Assembly (NCBI RefSeq): GCF_003344965.1
Contig: NZ_CP031194.1
Location: forward strand, 1,736,001 to 1,800,000
Length of the DNA stretch: 64,000 nucleotides
Direction: 5' to 3'
Source of the DNA: Streptomyces paludis
Lineage (GTDB): Bacteria; Actinomycetota; Actinomycetes; Streptomycetales; Streptomycetaceae
Part shown: piece by piece, positions 28,601 to 36,344 of the stretch
Layout: the number at the start of each line of letters is the position of its first letter
How positions within the stretch are numbered: position 1 is the first letter of the stretch
The notes under the pieces: model-generated
The model's database searches: none
Told to the model about the DNA's origin: nothing
What the model saw: only the letters and a program-made list of their open reading frames with translations
Made by a program: the position numbers and the translations under genes

Positions 28601-29538
28601 AGAAGCGCGAACTGCACCGCCCCTCCACCGCGGCCACCCTCAACCTCGCCGCCGTCGCCGCCCAGGGCGCCCGCGTCTACAAGCGCTTCGACCCGGCCTT
28701 CGCCGACCGGCTCAGCCTCGCCGCCGTACGCGCCTACAACGCTGCGGAGATGAACCAGAGGCAGTACGCGCCACAGGCGGACCGCATCGGCGGCGGCCCG
28801 TACGCGGACAACGACGTCTCGGACGAGATCTACTGGGCCTCCGCGCAGCTCTACCTCACCACCAAGAGCCAGCGCTACCTCGACGCCGTACGCGTCAGCC
28901 GCTTCCACAAAGCAGGAGAGGCGTTCAACCAGAACGGCTTCTACTGGGGCTCGGTAGCCGCGATCGCCCAGCTCGACCTGGCACGCTTCGGAACGGACCT
29001 CTCCGAACGGAACCAGATACGGGGCTGGGTCACCGCCGCCGCGGACCGGCTCATCTCGTTCCAGCGGGCGGAGCGGTTCGGACAGACGTACACACCGACG
29101 AACGGGAAGTACGACTGGGGGTCGAACGCGTCGATCCTGAACAACCAGGTCGTTCTGGCGACCGCGTACGACCTCACCCGCGACAAGAAGTACGCCGACT
29201 CCGTGTTCGAAGCCTTCGACTACCTCATGGGCCGTAACGCCCTGGGACAGTCGTACATCACCGGCTACGGCACGAACGACGCCAAGAACCAGCACCACCG
29301 CTGGTACGCGAAGTCCCTCGACGCGACCCTGCCCAACCCGCCGGCCGGGTCGGTCTCGGGAGGCCCGAACTCCAGCCTCCAGGATCCGCTGGCGGCGTCG
29401 TGGCTGCACGGCTGTGCTCCGCAGCTGTGCTACGTCGACAACATCGAGGCGTGGTCGGTCAACGAGATCACCATCAACTGGAACTCGGCGCTCGCGTGGG
29501 TGAGCGCGTTCGCGGCCGATGTGGCGGGCCGTGCATGA
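25651..29538 (+). CDS. Secreted multidomain GH9 cellulase with FG-GAP repeats and novel N-terminus
   Basis: 1295 aa. Signal peptide to about residue 39. Residues 40-280 are an unrecognised module with hydrophobic stretches (IGAVSYALLNTVCLIYFPAA, GMGAGAVGELLNG). Residues about 283-535 hold five FG-GAP/VCBS-type blades with Ca-binding loops DLNGDGAAD, DVDGDDRDD, DIDGDGDDD, DITGDGRAD and DLNNDQVAD. A Pro/Gly linker is followed by a CBM4/9-like carbohydrate-binding domain (about 570-713), a CelD_N Ig-like domain (725-810) and the GH9 barrel. Catalytic Asps lie in GGWYDAGDHGKYV (about 884), the His motif is HHRWY and the catalytic Glu is in VNEITINWN (about 1272). It hydrolyses beta-1,4-glucan outside the cell. 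Codon 9 is TTA (25675-25677), so translation should need the bldA tRNA. The first 0.8 kb is less GC-biased than the rest. Confidence 0.9.
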   Translation: MNSRRYLPLPVATYLPLALMAVVTALSLLLGVGAQPAQARAAATDLVVEVDFARPDLADRIRTFFDQLARDQTRFSDGYKALLKESGADVDPSIPDFRAQVQVRDTLVIFTIPAGDVEASTTWKQGILAGTIGAVSYALLNTVCLIYFPAAGLLCGMGAGAVGELLNGTISQAFDGLIKDPEAWKNTIARTLVAGLLTGALGKLIQPHFPEMFDSVMTALERTIERIKGWWWNAGEVLAICVWPLRAGAKLAMDLVRGGTMAWITLEEIASKSKGLQAQFPDLNGDGAADRVEVGADGRISGWRNDARLRWTALGDITPPGAVRAGLDPNSVFFGDVDGDDRDDYIQILNASESPTGVPAMMVWRNESSGGTIKWAAQPVRVANNLGYTKDVFFADIDGDGDDDVLIVGRNNYVTAWENTATGLPSPGDWKLISGFDHPATGPTGQLSFADITGDGRADAVLVQHMTGDVAAWENTGRPWTMTTGWKSLGTIRSGSPFPGDFGVFADLNNDQVADYLMYNARTGGVDGWLLPRYGSGQQGPGQPTPPDTGGLPAGTLPPYTGGQPEPQVSGRLLQNSTFTGTDKPWWVNAGMTPKVDGGVFCVNAPASEKPWDVLVGHNSIYLPTGGSYTLKFKVRTSATANLVVQVAPFDNPTNATYLVKYPSVTGGAWKEYEYTFNTAFSDEYVLAQLQFRLGGAAKAYEFCMDDVTLNGKQYAYRAKTGPAVKVNQHGYLPNGPKNATVLTNATAATAWTLTRVDGSGVAFGLTKPGGYDGSAGASVHTIDFSAVKATGRFRLTVGGVQSHPFDIRQDLYTSLRSDSMRFFYTNRSGIAIDGGIAGAAYARPAGHVASSPGGGDTKVPCQSPKHYVDNWTCDYTLDVTGGWYDAGDHGKYVVNGGIATYQLLNAWERAVAEGSEAALGDSTLAIPERGNGVPDILDEARWNLEFMLKMQVPSGKPDAGMVHHKVHDETWTGPPTLPHLDKKKRELHRPSTAATLNLAAVAAQGARVYKRFDPAFADRLSLAAVRAYNAAEMNQRQYAPQADRIGGGPYADNDVSDEIYWASAQLYLTTKSQRYLDAVRVSRFHKAGEAFNQNGFYWGSVAAIAQLDLARFGTDLSERNQIRGWVTAAADRLISFQRAERFGQTYTPTNGKYDWGSNASILNNQVVLATAYDLTRDKKYADSVFEAFDYLMGRNALGQSYITGYGTNDAKNQHHRWYAKSLDATLPNPPAGSVSGGPNSSLQDPLAASWLHGCAPQLCYVDNIEAWSVNEITINWNSALAWVSAFAADVAGRA

Positions 29539-29542
29539 AAGA

Positions 29543-29581
29543 GGCCGGTGACAGTGGTGTGAGCAGCCACTGTCACCGGCC
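29543..29581. terminator. Bidirectional terminator, perfect 15-bp stem
   Basis: GGCCGGTGACAGTGG (29543-29557) pairs perfectly with 29567-29581 over a 9-nt loop, between the convergent cellulase and nuclease genes. Confidence 0.88.
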
Positions 29582-29619
29582 GGCCCTGCTTGACGCGGGG
29601 AACTCCCTGACGCAGGGAA

Positions 29620-32097
29620 CTACTTGATGCGGACGACCTGCGGGTCGTGGTCGCTCGCCTGGTCGGCGAACTCCGCGTTGATGTGGACGACCTCGTAGCC
29701 GGGCTTCTTGATCGCCGGGCTGACCAGGATGTGGTCCAGGGTCTGCGAGTTGCCGTCGTAGACGTAGCTGTAGCGCTCGTTCTTCGGCAGTGTGTCGATC
29801 AGGTCGGTGAGGACCTTGCCCTTGGTCAGGGTGTCCAGCGGCTTGGAGAACGGGTAGTCGTTCAGGTCACCGAGGACGACGATCTTGGCCTGCTTGTCCT
29901 TGGCGAGCAGGTCCGAGACAAAGGCGTGGACCTCCTTGGACTGCGCCACCCGCTGGGTCTCGGAGCTGAGGACCGGCGGCTGGTTGGCGCTGTGCAGCGG
30001 CTGGTCGCCGCCCTTGGAGTTGAAGTGGTTGCCGACGACGAAGACCTGCTGGCCACGGAAGGTGAACTCACCGACGAGCGGCTTGCGGCTGCTGTTCCAG
30101 GCGGTGGACGTCGGGTTGATACGGGCCGGGGAGGCGGACAGGGAGACCTCGGTCTTGACGACCTTGCCCTTCTTGTCCTTCGTCGTGGTGGTGACGACCT
30201 TCACGGGGGTGGTCGCGTCGCCGCCCGGACGGTCGACGAAGCTCACGCGCTGCGGGTTGAAGAGGAAGACGTTACGGATGTTGCCGCCGGGCTGGCCGCC
30301 GTCCTTGCCGTCCTCGGGGTCGATCGAGCGCCACTCGTAGGAGGGGCCGCCCTTCGCCTTGATGGCGGCGATGAACTTGGCGAGGGTCTTGTCGGCCGCG
30401 ACCGTACCGTCGTTCGTGGCGCCGCTGTTGTCCTGGATCTCCTCCAGGCTCACGACGTCGGGGGCGGCGAGGTTGGTGACGATGCCCTCGGCGAGCCGGT
30501 CGAACTTGCTCTGCGCGTTGGCAGGGGCGAGGTTCTCGACGTTGTACGTGGCGACGGACAGCTCGTCGCTCTTGCCCTTCTTCGCCACCTCGGCCTTGAG
30601 ACCGGCCGACTTGACCTTGCCGAGGGTGGTGGTCTGGAGGACGTAACCGCCGTAGTTGGAGTAGTCCAGTACGCCGGTGCTGGTGCCGGTCAGTGTGTCG
30701 CCCACGTTGGCGGTGATCTGGTCGCCGGTCAGCGAGATGAGCTTGAGGCGGCCGGAGTTGACGTCGTCGTACGACTTGTAGATCGTGCCGCCGCGCGGGG
30801 TCGCGTTCTGCTTGGGCTTGGTGGTGACCCAGGTCTCGCCGTACGAGTTGGAGGCGCCCACGACACGGCTGTCACCGATCTGGAGGCGCATACCCTCGTG
30901 CGCCTCGAACCAGTCGAGGGCGTACTTGGTGGGCTTGAGCGGCAGCGCTTCGATGTTGCCGCCGCCCTTGACCTTCGGGGCGTACTTGTCTGGCACCGTC
31001 TTGGCGGTGATGACCACCGGCGCGGGCAGCTCGTTGCCGGAGGACAGCACGACGGTGGTCGCGCCCGACAGCTCGGTGAGGGACTGTACGCCGCTGGCCT
31101 GGCCGCCGGGGTAGTACTCGACGACCCTGGCGGAGACGAGGACGGAGTCACCGACCTTGACCTGCGGGGTGGTGGTGCCGGTGAAGACGAACACGGCCTC
31201 GCTGGTGGCGGGGTCGTTGTCCGGCTTGGTGTCCTGGATCCAGAAGCCGCGCGAGGTGCCGGTGGAGCGGACGGCGGTGACCACACCGGGGACGTTGGTG
31301 ACGCTCTGGCCCACGTACGGCGAGATGCGCGTCTTGCCCTGGATGTCGTGGATGCGTACATCGCCGGGGGTGGTGTTGGTCGGCGACGGGGTCGGGGACG
31401 GGTCGCCGTCGCCCGGGGCCGTGCCGCCGCCCTCACCGGCGCTGTTGCGCGGGCTGGGCGTGGCGCCGCTGAGGTCCACGGAGTTGTTGTCCGTGTCGGT
31501 GAGCTTGGCGTCGCGGGTGACCGAGTGCGTGTTGTCGGCGCCGGTCGCGGGCGAGGTCTCGCGGACCACGGCCGTACCGAACCCGACCAGGTCCTTGATA
31601 CCGGCGTCGGCCGCGCAGTCGTCGGCGGTCAGGCAGGTCAGCGCGGTGGTGGAGTGGACCAGCGCGACCGTACCGCTGCTCGCGGACATCGCGATGGTGC
31701 CGGTGGCGTCGGGGGTGGGCAGGGCGTCGGTGCCGCCGGTGCCCTTGGCCTGCTGGATGAGGTAGCTGCCGCCGGCCGGGATGGCGCCGGAGAGCGGGGT
31801 GACCGACCACTTGGTGGTGGCGCCGGGCGAACCGCTCAGGTACTGGACGGACCAGCCGGTGAGGTCGAAGGCCGCGCCGCCGGCGTTGCCCAGCTCGATG
31901 AAGTCATGGGTGAGGGTGGCACCGGAGTTGCCGCCGCCGCCGTACACCTCGGCGATGACCGCGTCGGCGGACGGGGTCGCCTGGGCCGTGAGCGGAAGGG
32001 CCACGAGCGATCCGGCGATGCCCACGGGAAGGGCGACGGAGAGGGCGATCAGGCGGGCGCGCCTGCCGCGCAGGGCCGGGGGAATGTATGAGGTCAC
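29620..32097 (-). CDS. Secreted ExeM/NucH-type endonuclease
   Basis: 825 aa. Signal peptide (LIALSVALPVGIAGSLVALP, cleavage near ATP). A lamin-tail domain follows (VIAEVYGGGGNSGATLTHDF, LTGWSVQYLS), then an OB-fold region (IQGKTRISPYVGQSVTNVPG). The C-terminal endonuclease/exonuclease/phosphatase domain shows VATYNVENL, VSLEEIQDNSG, VVGNHFNSKGGD, VLGDLNDYPF and QASDHDPQVVRI, which supply the metal and catalytic residues. This is a complete extracellular DNase, probably for nutrient or phosphate scavenging or matrix degradation. It starts at GTG 32097 with AGAGAG upstream. It ends 82 bases from the convergent cellulase. Confidence 0.92.
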   Translation of the reverse strand: MTSYIPPALRGRRARLIALSVALPVGIAGSLVALPLTAQATPSADAVIAEVYGGGGNSGATLTHDFIELGNAGGAAFDLTGWSVQYLSGSPGATTKWSVTPLSGAIPAGGSYLIQQAKGTGGTDALPTPDATGTIAMSASSGTVALVHSTTALTCLTADDCAADAGIKDLVGFGTAVVRETSPATGADNTHSVTRDAKLTDTDNNSVDLSGATPSPRNSAGEGGGTAPGDGDPSPTPSPTNTTPGDVRIHDIQGKTRISPYVGQSVTNVPGVVTAVRSTGTSRGFWIQDTKPDNDPATSEAVFVFTGTTTPQVKVGDSVLVSARVVEYYPGGQASGVQSLTELSGATTVVLSSGNELPAPVVITAKTVPDKYAPKVKGGGNIEALPLKPTKYALDWFEAHEGMRLQIGDSRVVGASNSYGETWVTTKPKQNATPRGGTIYKSYDDVNSGRLKLISLTGDQITANVGDTLTGTSTGVLDYSNYGGYVLQTTTLGKVKSAGLKAEVAKKGKSDELSVATYNVENLAPANAQSKFDRLAEGIVTNLAAPDVVSLEEIQDNSGATNDGTVAADKTLAKFIAAIKAKGGPSYEWRSIDPEDGKDGGQPGGNIRNVFLFNPQRVSFVDRPGGDATTPVKVVTTTTKDKKGKVVKTEVSLSASPARINPTSTAWNSSRKPLVGEFTFRGQQVFVVGNHFNSKGGDQPLHSANQPPVLSSETQRVAQSKEVHAFVSDLLAKDKQAKIVVLGDLNDYPFSKPLDTLTKGKVLTDLIDTLPKNERYSYVYDGNSQTLDHILVSPAIKKPGYEVVHINAEFADQASDHDPQVVRIK

Positions 32098-32577
32098 GGT
32101 GACTCTCTCTGTTGCGTGTTCTTCTACGGCGTGTTCCTGCGCACGTGGTGTGGGGGCGGCCGGTGCGGCAAGGGCTGGGGCTCGGGGGTGACGCGGGTGA
32201 CTCAGGTTCGGGTGACTCGGGTGACTCGTAATGACGCGAAAGTCGGCTCAAGATACGCGCGTAGATCTGCCGTCTACAAGGGGGTGGTCGCGTCAAGGGG
32301 GCAATGTTTCCCGACTGTTCGCCGGATTTAACCTGGTTGTCGGGAAGCGTGGGCGTCGGTACGCGCGTAAGTGCGGGCGTCTGTACGGTCGCCGGACGGG
32401 GCGCCGGTACGGGCCTCAGCGCGGGCGTCGGTACGGGCCCGGGTGGCCGTCCGGCAGGGGCCGGTAGAGTGGGCGAGGTCGCCTTCACCCCCGTATCGCC
32501 CGCATCGCATCACATCGCGGCAAACCGGTACGGACCGGCACTGAACCGCAGCTCCCGCAGGAGAGGCTCCGCCCGCC
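32098..32577. other. Divergent regulatory region with GGGTGAC repeats
   Basis: 480 bases between the nuclease (minus) and a secreted toroid protein (plus). It contains an 18-base unit, GGGTGACGCGGGTGACTC (32186-32203) and GGGTGACTCGGGTGACTC (32210-32227), repeated with a 24-base period, so GGGTGAC occurs four times at 9, 15 and 9 base spacing. The spacing does not match the 11-base units of Streptomyces PHO boxes. The part 32240-32345 is AT-richer and probably carries the nuclease promoter; 32345-32470 has a degenerate repeat of GTACGGGC-like units. Confidence 0.5.
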
Positions 32578-34080
32578 ATGACCACCGTTCGCCGCTGCAC
32601 CGCGGCGCTCGCCGCAACCGCCGTGCTCTGCGTGGCGTTCGCTCCGGCCGCCAGCGCGGGGGGTGACACGGCTCCGGCCGCGGAGCCGACTCCGGTCACC
32701 GGAGCGTCTCCTATGCAGGCGGAACCGACAAGGGAGTCCATCGGTACGACAACGGCTTCCGGAGCCTCGGGCACGACGTCCGGAACCTCCACTGCTTCCG
32801 GCACGTCCGGCACGTCGACCATAGTGATTCCGCCCGGCGTGTACGGAGACAAGGATCCGACGCAGGACGGAGTGTGGCGACAGTCGCTGGCCATGCTGGG
32901 GCAGGCCGCGGCCCAGGTGCGCCCGGGCGACCAGGCCGTGATCTGGCTCAAGTCGCAGCAGTGCGCCAGCGGCGCCTTCCCCTCCTTCCGCGCGGACCCG
33001 TCCGTACCGTGCGACGAGAGCACGGCCGTCGACTCCCGGTCCACGGCCGCCGCCATACAGGCGCTCTCGTCGCTCGGCGAGCAGCGGCTCCCGATGGATC
33101 ACGCGATCAGCTGGCTCCGTTCCGTACAGAACGAGGACGGCGGCTGGGGCTACCGCCCCGGGCAGCCCAGCGACGCGAACTCCACCTCCGTGGTGATCGG
33201 CGCGCTGACGGCGGCGGGGGTACGGCCCAGCTCCGTCCGTACGCGGAACAACGCCCCCTCCCCCGAGGGCAAGCACGCCTACGACGCGCTCGTGGGCCTC
33301 TCCGTCCCGTGCGGCGCGGACTCGGGCGCGGACGCCGGGGCCTTCGCGTACCAGCCGGACGCCGACAACCGGCTGACCGCCGACGACGGCGCCACGGCCG
33401 CCGCCGTACTGGCCGGCATCGGCAAGCGGATGGTGACCATGCCGGTGATCCCGGGTCCGGCGCCGAGCTGCGAGAACGTGGCGGGCACGGAGACGGACCC
33501 GAAGGCGGACCTGCCGCCCGAGCGGGCCGCCCGCAACGGCGCCGCCTATCTCTCCACCACCCTCGCCGCGACCGGCCACCTCGACCAGCCGCGGCGGCCC
33601 GGCGCCAAGGAAGGCGCGCCGCTGCCCGATTACGCGAGCACGGCGGCGGCCGTGGTCGCGCTGACCACCGCCGGATACGGAAACCAGGCGATCGTCGCCC
33701 TGGAGTGGCTGAAGCAAAACTGCGGCGCCTGGGCCCAGGCCAACGGCCCGGCCGCCTACGCCCAGTTGATCTTCGCCGCCCACGCGACGGGCACGGACCC
33801 GCGCAACTTCGGCGGCATCGACCTGGTCCAGCGCCTGAACGAGACGGGCCCGGCCCCGAAGTTCATCGCCCCCACCCCCACCCCAGGCACCCCGGGCGCC
33901 CCCGGCACCACTCCCGGCACCACCCCCGCGACCACCACGACAGCAGCGCAAAACGCCCTGAGCGGCGCCGACGGACGCGGCGTGCTGTGGCTGGTCGGCA
34001 TCGCCCTGGCCTTCGGCACAGGAATCGGCTACCTCCTGGGAAGCCGCAGAAGGCCCAGCCGCCCTACGACAACGCACTGA
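32578..34080 (+). CDS. Secreted toroid-repeat protein with C-terminal membrane anchor
   Basis: 500 aa. Signal peptide ends near AASAGG. A Thr/Ser/Gly-rich spacer precedes helical toroid repeats of the prenyltransferase/squalene-oxidase type (AVIWLKSQQCASGAFPSF, SWLRSVQNEDGGWGYRPGQP, IVALEWLKQNCGAWAQ). A Pro/Thr linker, a hydrophobic segment (GVLWLVGIALAFGTGIGYLL) and a basic tail (SRRRPSRP) follow, so the protein is held on the outer face of the membrane. Pairs of Cys may form disulfides. I recall similar proteins beside ECF-type vitamin transporters in other Streptomyces, resembling intrinsic-factor-like binders; no transporter is adjacent here. ATG 32578 has CAGGAG about 13 bases upstream. 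Confidence 0.8.
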   Translation: MTTVRRCTAALAATAVLCVAFAPAASAGGDTAPAAEPTPVTGASPMQAEPTRESIGTTTASGASGTTSGTSTASGTSGTSTIVIPPGVYGDKDPTQDGVWRQSLAMLGQAAAQVRPGDQAVIWLKSQQCASGAFPSFRADPSVPCDESTAVDSRSTAAAIQALSSLGEQRLPMDHAISWLRSVQNEDGGWGYRPGQPSDANSTSVVIGALTAAGVRPSSVRTRNNAPSPEGKHAYDALVGLSVPCGADSGADAGAFAYQPDADNRLTADDGATAAAVLAGIGKRMVTMPVIPGPAPSCENVAGTETDPKADLPPERAARNGAAYLSTTLAATGHLDQPRRPGAKEGAPLPDYASTAAAVVALTTAGYGNQAIVALEWLKQNCGAWAQANGPAAYAQLIFAAHATGTDPRNFGGIDLVQRLNETGPAPKFIAPTPTPGTPGAPGTTPGTTPATTTTAAQNALSGADGRGVLWLVGIALAFGTGIGYLLGSRRRPSRPTTTH

Positions 34081-34564
34081 GCGGGGGGACGGGTTCGCCG
34101 GGACTCGGTGGGATTGCCGGGTGCGGGTCAGTACCAAGAGGTAAACCGGGGTGTACGGGAGCAAGCGTGCAGCGCTGGGCCGCCCCTCCTCCTGTCAGTG
34201 TCGCGCCTCTGGTGGAGGAGTAAAGGGCGCTCCTACGTCGCGTCGGCTGCGCCGACTCCGCTGCGCTCCGCCCTTGACACCTCCCCCGGAGTCGCAAGTG
34301 CGGATGAGGGGGGGCGGCCGGGGGGAGGGGGCCCAAAGGGTGGCGCCCTACTGCCGCTCGGCTCAGGGTCCGGCGGCCCGGTGGGCCCTGCGGGGCTGCG
34401 CGGCAGAGGAATGGGGTGACTCGGCACCGGCTCAGCGGCCAACCGCCCGCTGCTGGTTGCGACTCAAGCCCCGCTGGTCACCGATGCGCTGTGGTGCCCG
34501 GAAGGCGGACGGGTTCCGCTGCCCGACCGGGTCTGCAGGCCGGACACCCCACCCACCTGCCCCA

Positions 34565-34640
34565 TATGGGTCGATTTGGTGGCCCGTTGGGAGTCTTCTC
34601 GGGCGGCACATGTGTCCTCAGGTGCACAAGCGGCACTCCA
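34565..34640. repeat. Direct repeat copy 1 inside the island
   Basis: This 76-base block begins TATGGG and is repeated at 34771-34846 (offset 206). The last 42 bases, beginning TCGGGCGGCACATGTGTCCT, are identical in both copies; the first 34 differ at several positions. Confidence 0.85.
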
Positions 34641-34770
34641 CGGCACATAGGCGACCCCCAGGGGCCCACTCCCCCTCGCCCGCGCCCCAGCAGGCACTTC
34701 CCCACACCACCGGGCGGACCCTACTCCCCGGCCGAACCCTCAGGCCGCCCACTCCCGCCCCTATGTCCTA

Positions 34771-34846
34771 TATGGGCAGGTTTGGCAACCCGTTGGAAGT
34801 CCCCTCGGGCGGCACATGTGTCCTCAGGTGCACAAGCGGCACTCCA
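34771..34846. repeat. Direct repeat copy 2 inside the island
   Basis: Second copy of the block at 34565-34640, also starting TATGGG and ending with the identical 42-base core that includes CAGGTGCACAAGCGGCACTC. Confidence 0.85.
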
Positions 34847-35319
34847 GGACGCATGGACAGCCTTCTGGGACCCACTTGCCGCCACCCACGTCCCAGTAAC
34901 CCCACAACCCACACCACGGTGACCAGCGGGGCATGTGTCTGAGGAACAGACGGCCGTCAGCCGCTGAGACCAGCCGGGCAGCCCCATTCCTCTACCGCGC
35001 AGCCCCGCAGGGCCCACCCGCCCGCCGGACCCTGAACCTAGTGGCAGAACAGCGGACCCCCCGGGCCCCCTCCCCCCGGCCGCCCCCCCTCTCCCGTACA
35101 CGCGCCGGAAGGGGAGGTGTCAAGGGCGGAGCGCAGCGGAGTCGGCGCAGCCGACGCGACGAAGGAGCGCCCTTTACACCTCCCCTGGAGGCGCGACACT
35201 GGCAAAAGGAGGGGCGGCCCGGCAGGCACCCGGCGTCCAGCACCTCGCCCCCGGCCCGCCCCGGTTACCTCTTGGTACTAACTCGCAGACAGCGACAAGC
35301 CGCTGGCCCCCCCTCGCGG

Positions 35320-36078
35320 TCAGAGCAACGGCCGCTGGAGCAGGGTCGTCCAGAGGAAGGGTTCGCCGAAGTGTGGTGAGTCGGCTGGCTCGTTGTGCAT
35401 GTGGCGCAGTTCTACTTCCGTCAGGTCCGAGAAGATCCTGCGCAGGGACTCCGGTGTGTAGGCCAGGCCGCCGTGGAGGCGGGGGTCGCCCGCGCGGTAG
35501 AAGTCGGCGTCCGGGAGTTCGGAGCCCATGCGGCCGGACGCGAAGCAGGTGAGGGCGAGGTGGCCGCCGGGGGCTAGGGTCCGGGTGAGCAGGTCGCGGT
35601 AGCTGACGCGGCGGTGGGGCGGCAGGTGGTGGAAGCAGCCGGAGTCGTAGATGAGGTCGTACGGGCCGCCCAGCTCCGCCGGCTCCGTGGCGGAGAGGGC
35701 GAAGGCGTCGCCGCAGTGGAACCGGATGTCCGCGCCGGCTTCCCGGGCGCGTTCCCCGGCCCAGCCGATGGCCGCCGGGGAGAGGTCCACGGCGTCCACC
35801 TGGAAGCCCATGGACGCCAAGTACAGGGCGTTGCGGCCCGGTCCGCATCCCAGGTCCAGTGCCCGGCCGCGCGGGATCAGCCCCCGGTCGAGGTACGAGA
35901 CCAGATTCTCGTCCGGCTTCGCCACGAAGAACGGCACCGGCTTCGACCGGTCCGCGTAGAACCCGTCCCACCACGTCGCCGCCTCACTCGTCCAGCGGTC
36001 GGCCTCCGGCGCGAACAGCGTGTCCATGAGCTTCAGCACATCGTCGACCGTGCGTATGTTCCGGTGTTCCGTTTCCAT
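35320..36078 (-). CDS. SAM-dependent methyltransferase (METTL-like)
   Basis: 252 aa. N-terminal WDGFYADRSKPVPFFVAKPD is typical of a thiol/thiopurine-like methyltransferase group. Motif I is ALDLGCGPGRNALYLASMG, followed by VDAVDLSPAAIGWA, FHCGDAFAL, YDLIYDSGCFHHLPP and LLTRTLAPGGHLALTCFA. It is cytosolic. ATG 36078 has GAGGG about 8 bases upstream; the frame is open further upstream to 36246 without support. It borders the repeat island on its 3' side, and the divergence of arm sequence does not intrude into the coding region. Confidence 0.87.
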   Translation of the reverse strand: METEHRNIRTVDDVLKLMDTLFAPEADRWTSEAATWWDGFYADRSKPVPFFVAKPDENLVSYLDRGLIPRGRALDLGCGPGRNALYLASMGFQVDAVDLSPAAIGWAGERAREAGADIRFHCGDAFALSATEPAELGGPYDLIYDSGCFHHLPPHRRVSYRDLLTRTLAPGGHLALTCFASGRMGSELPDADFYRAGDPRLHGGLAYTPESLRRIFSDLTEVELRHMHNEPADSPHFGEPFLWTTLLQRPLL

Positions 36079-36344
36079 CCGTTCGCCCTCTCGCGGTGGG
36101 ACATGAAGAGGAGCAGCACGGTACGGACGGACGCGGAGAAAGCCCAGTTCGGAGCGGGTCACGGCAGAGTCCGGACGGCCACCGGCGCCGGACGGCCGCC
36201 CCCGCAACGACCGTCCGGCCCCGTCACCCGCGCCCCGGCGCGACATACCGCCGGCGCCCCCTCCGGCGGCCGTCCCGGGGGCTTCTGGCGAGGCGTTCAG
36301 GCACGTATCTCCACGTGTTCGCGCATCGCCGTCACCCGCTCCGG

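Larger units (their letters stand above)
34126..35285. repeat. Composite 1.16-kb repeat island with long inverted arms
   Basis: Left arm 34126-34483 and right arm 34917-35285 are imperfect inverted copies of about 360 bp. The outer ends are AGTACCAAGAGGTA (34130-34143) and its complement TACCTCTTGGTACT (about 35266-35279). The best-conserved block is the run of GTCGCGTCGGCTGCGCCGAC type sequence (34240-34280 against 35118-35160). The inner ends are CCCCGCTGGTCACCG (34469-34483) and its complement (34917-34931). The 433-base centre holds a direct repeat. No transposase or other convincing ORF is present. It may be a non-autonomous mobile element, a hairpin-forming repeat family, or an RNA-encoding unit. 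Confidence 0.75.

Noticed and set aside
32186..32227. PHO box for PhoP control of the nuclease
   Set aside because: Streptomyces PHO boxes use 11-base direct repeat units; the spacing here is 9, 15 and 9 bases and the GTTCA core is absent.
34151..35379. Several open frames of 70-260 codons on both strands in the repeat island
   Set aside because: They are Pro/Gly/Arg-rich, lack ribosome sites and codon bias, and their similarity to each other comes from the repeated DNA, not from protein conservation.
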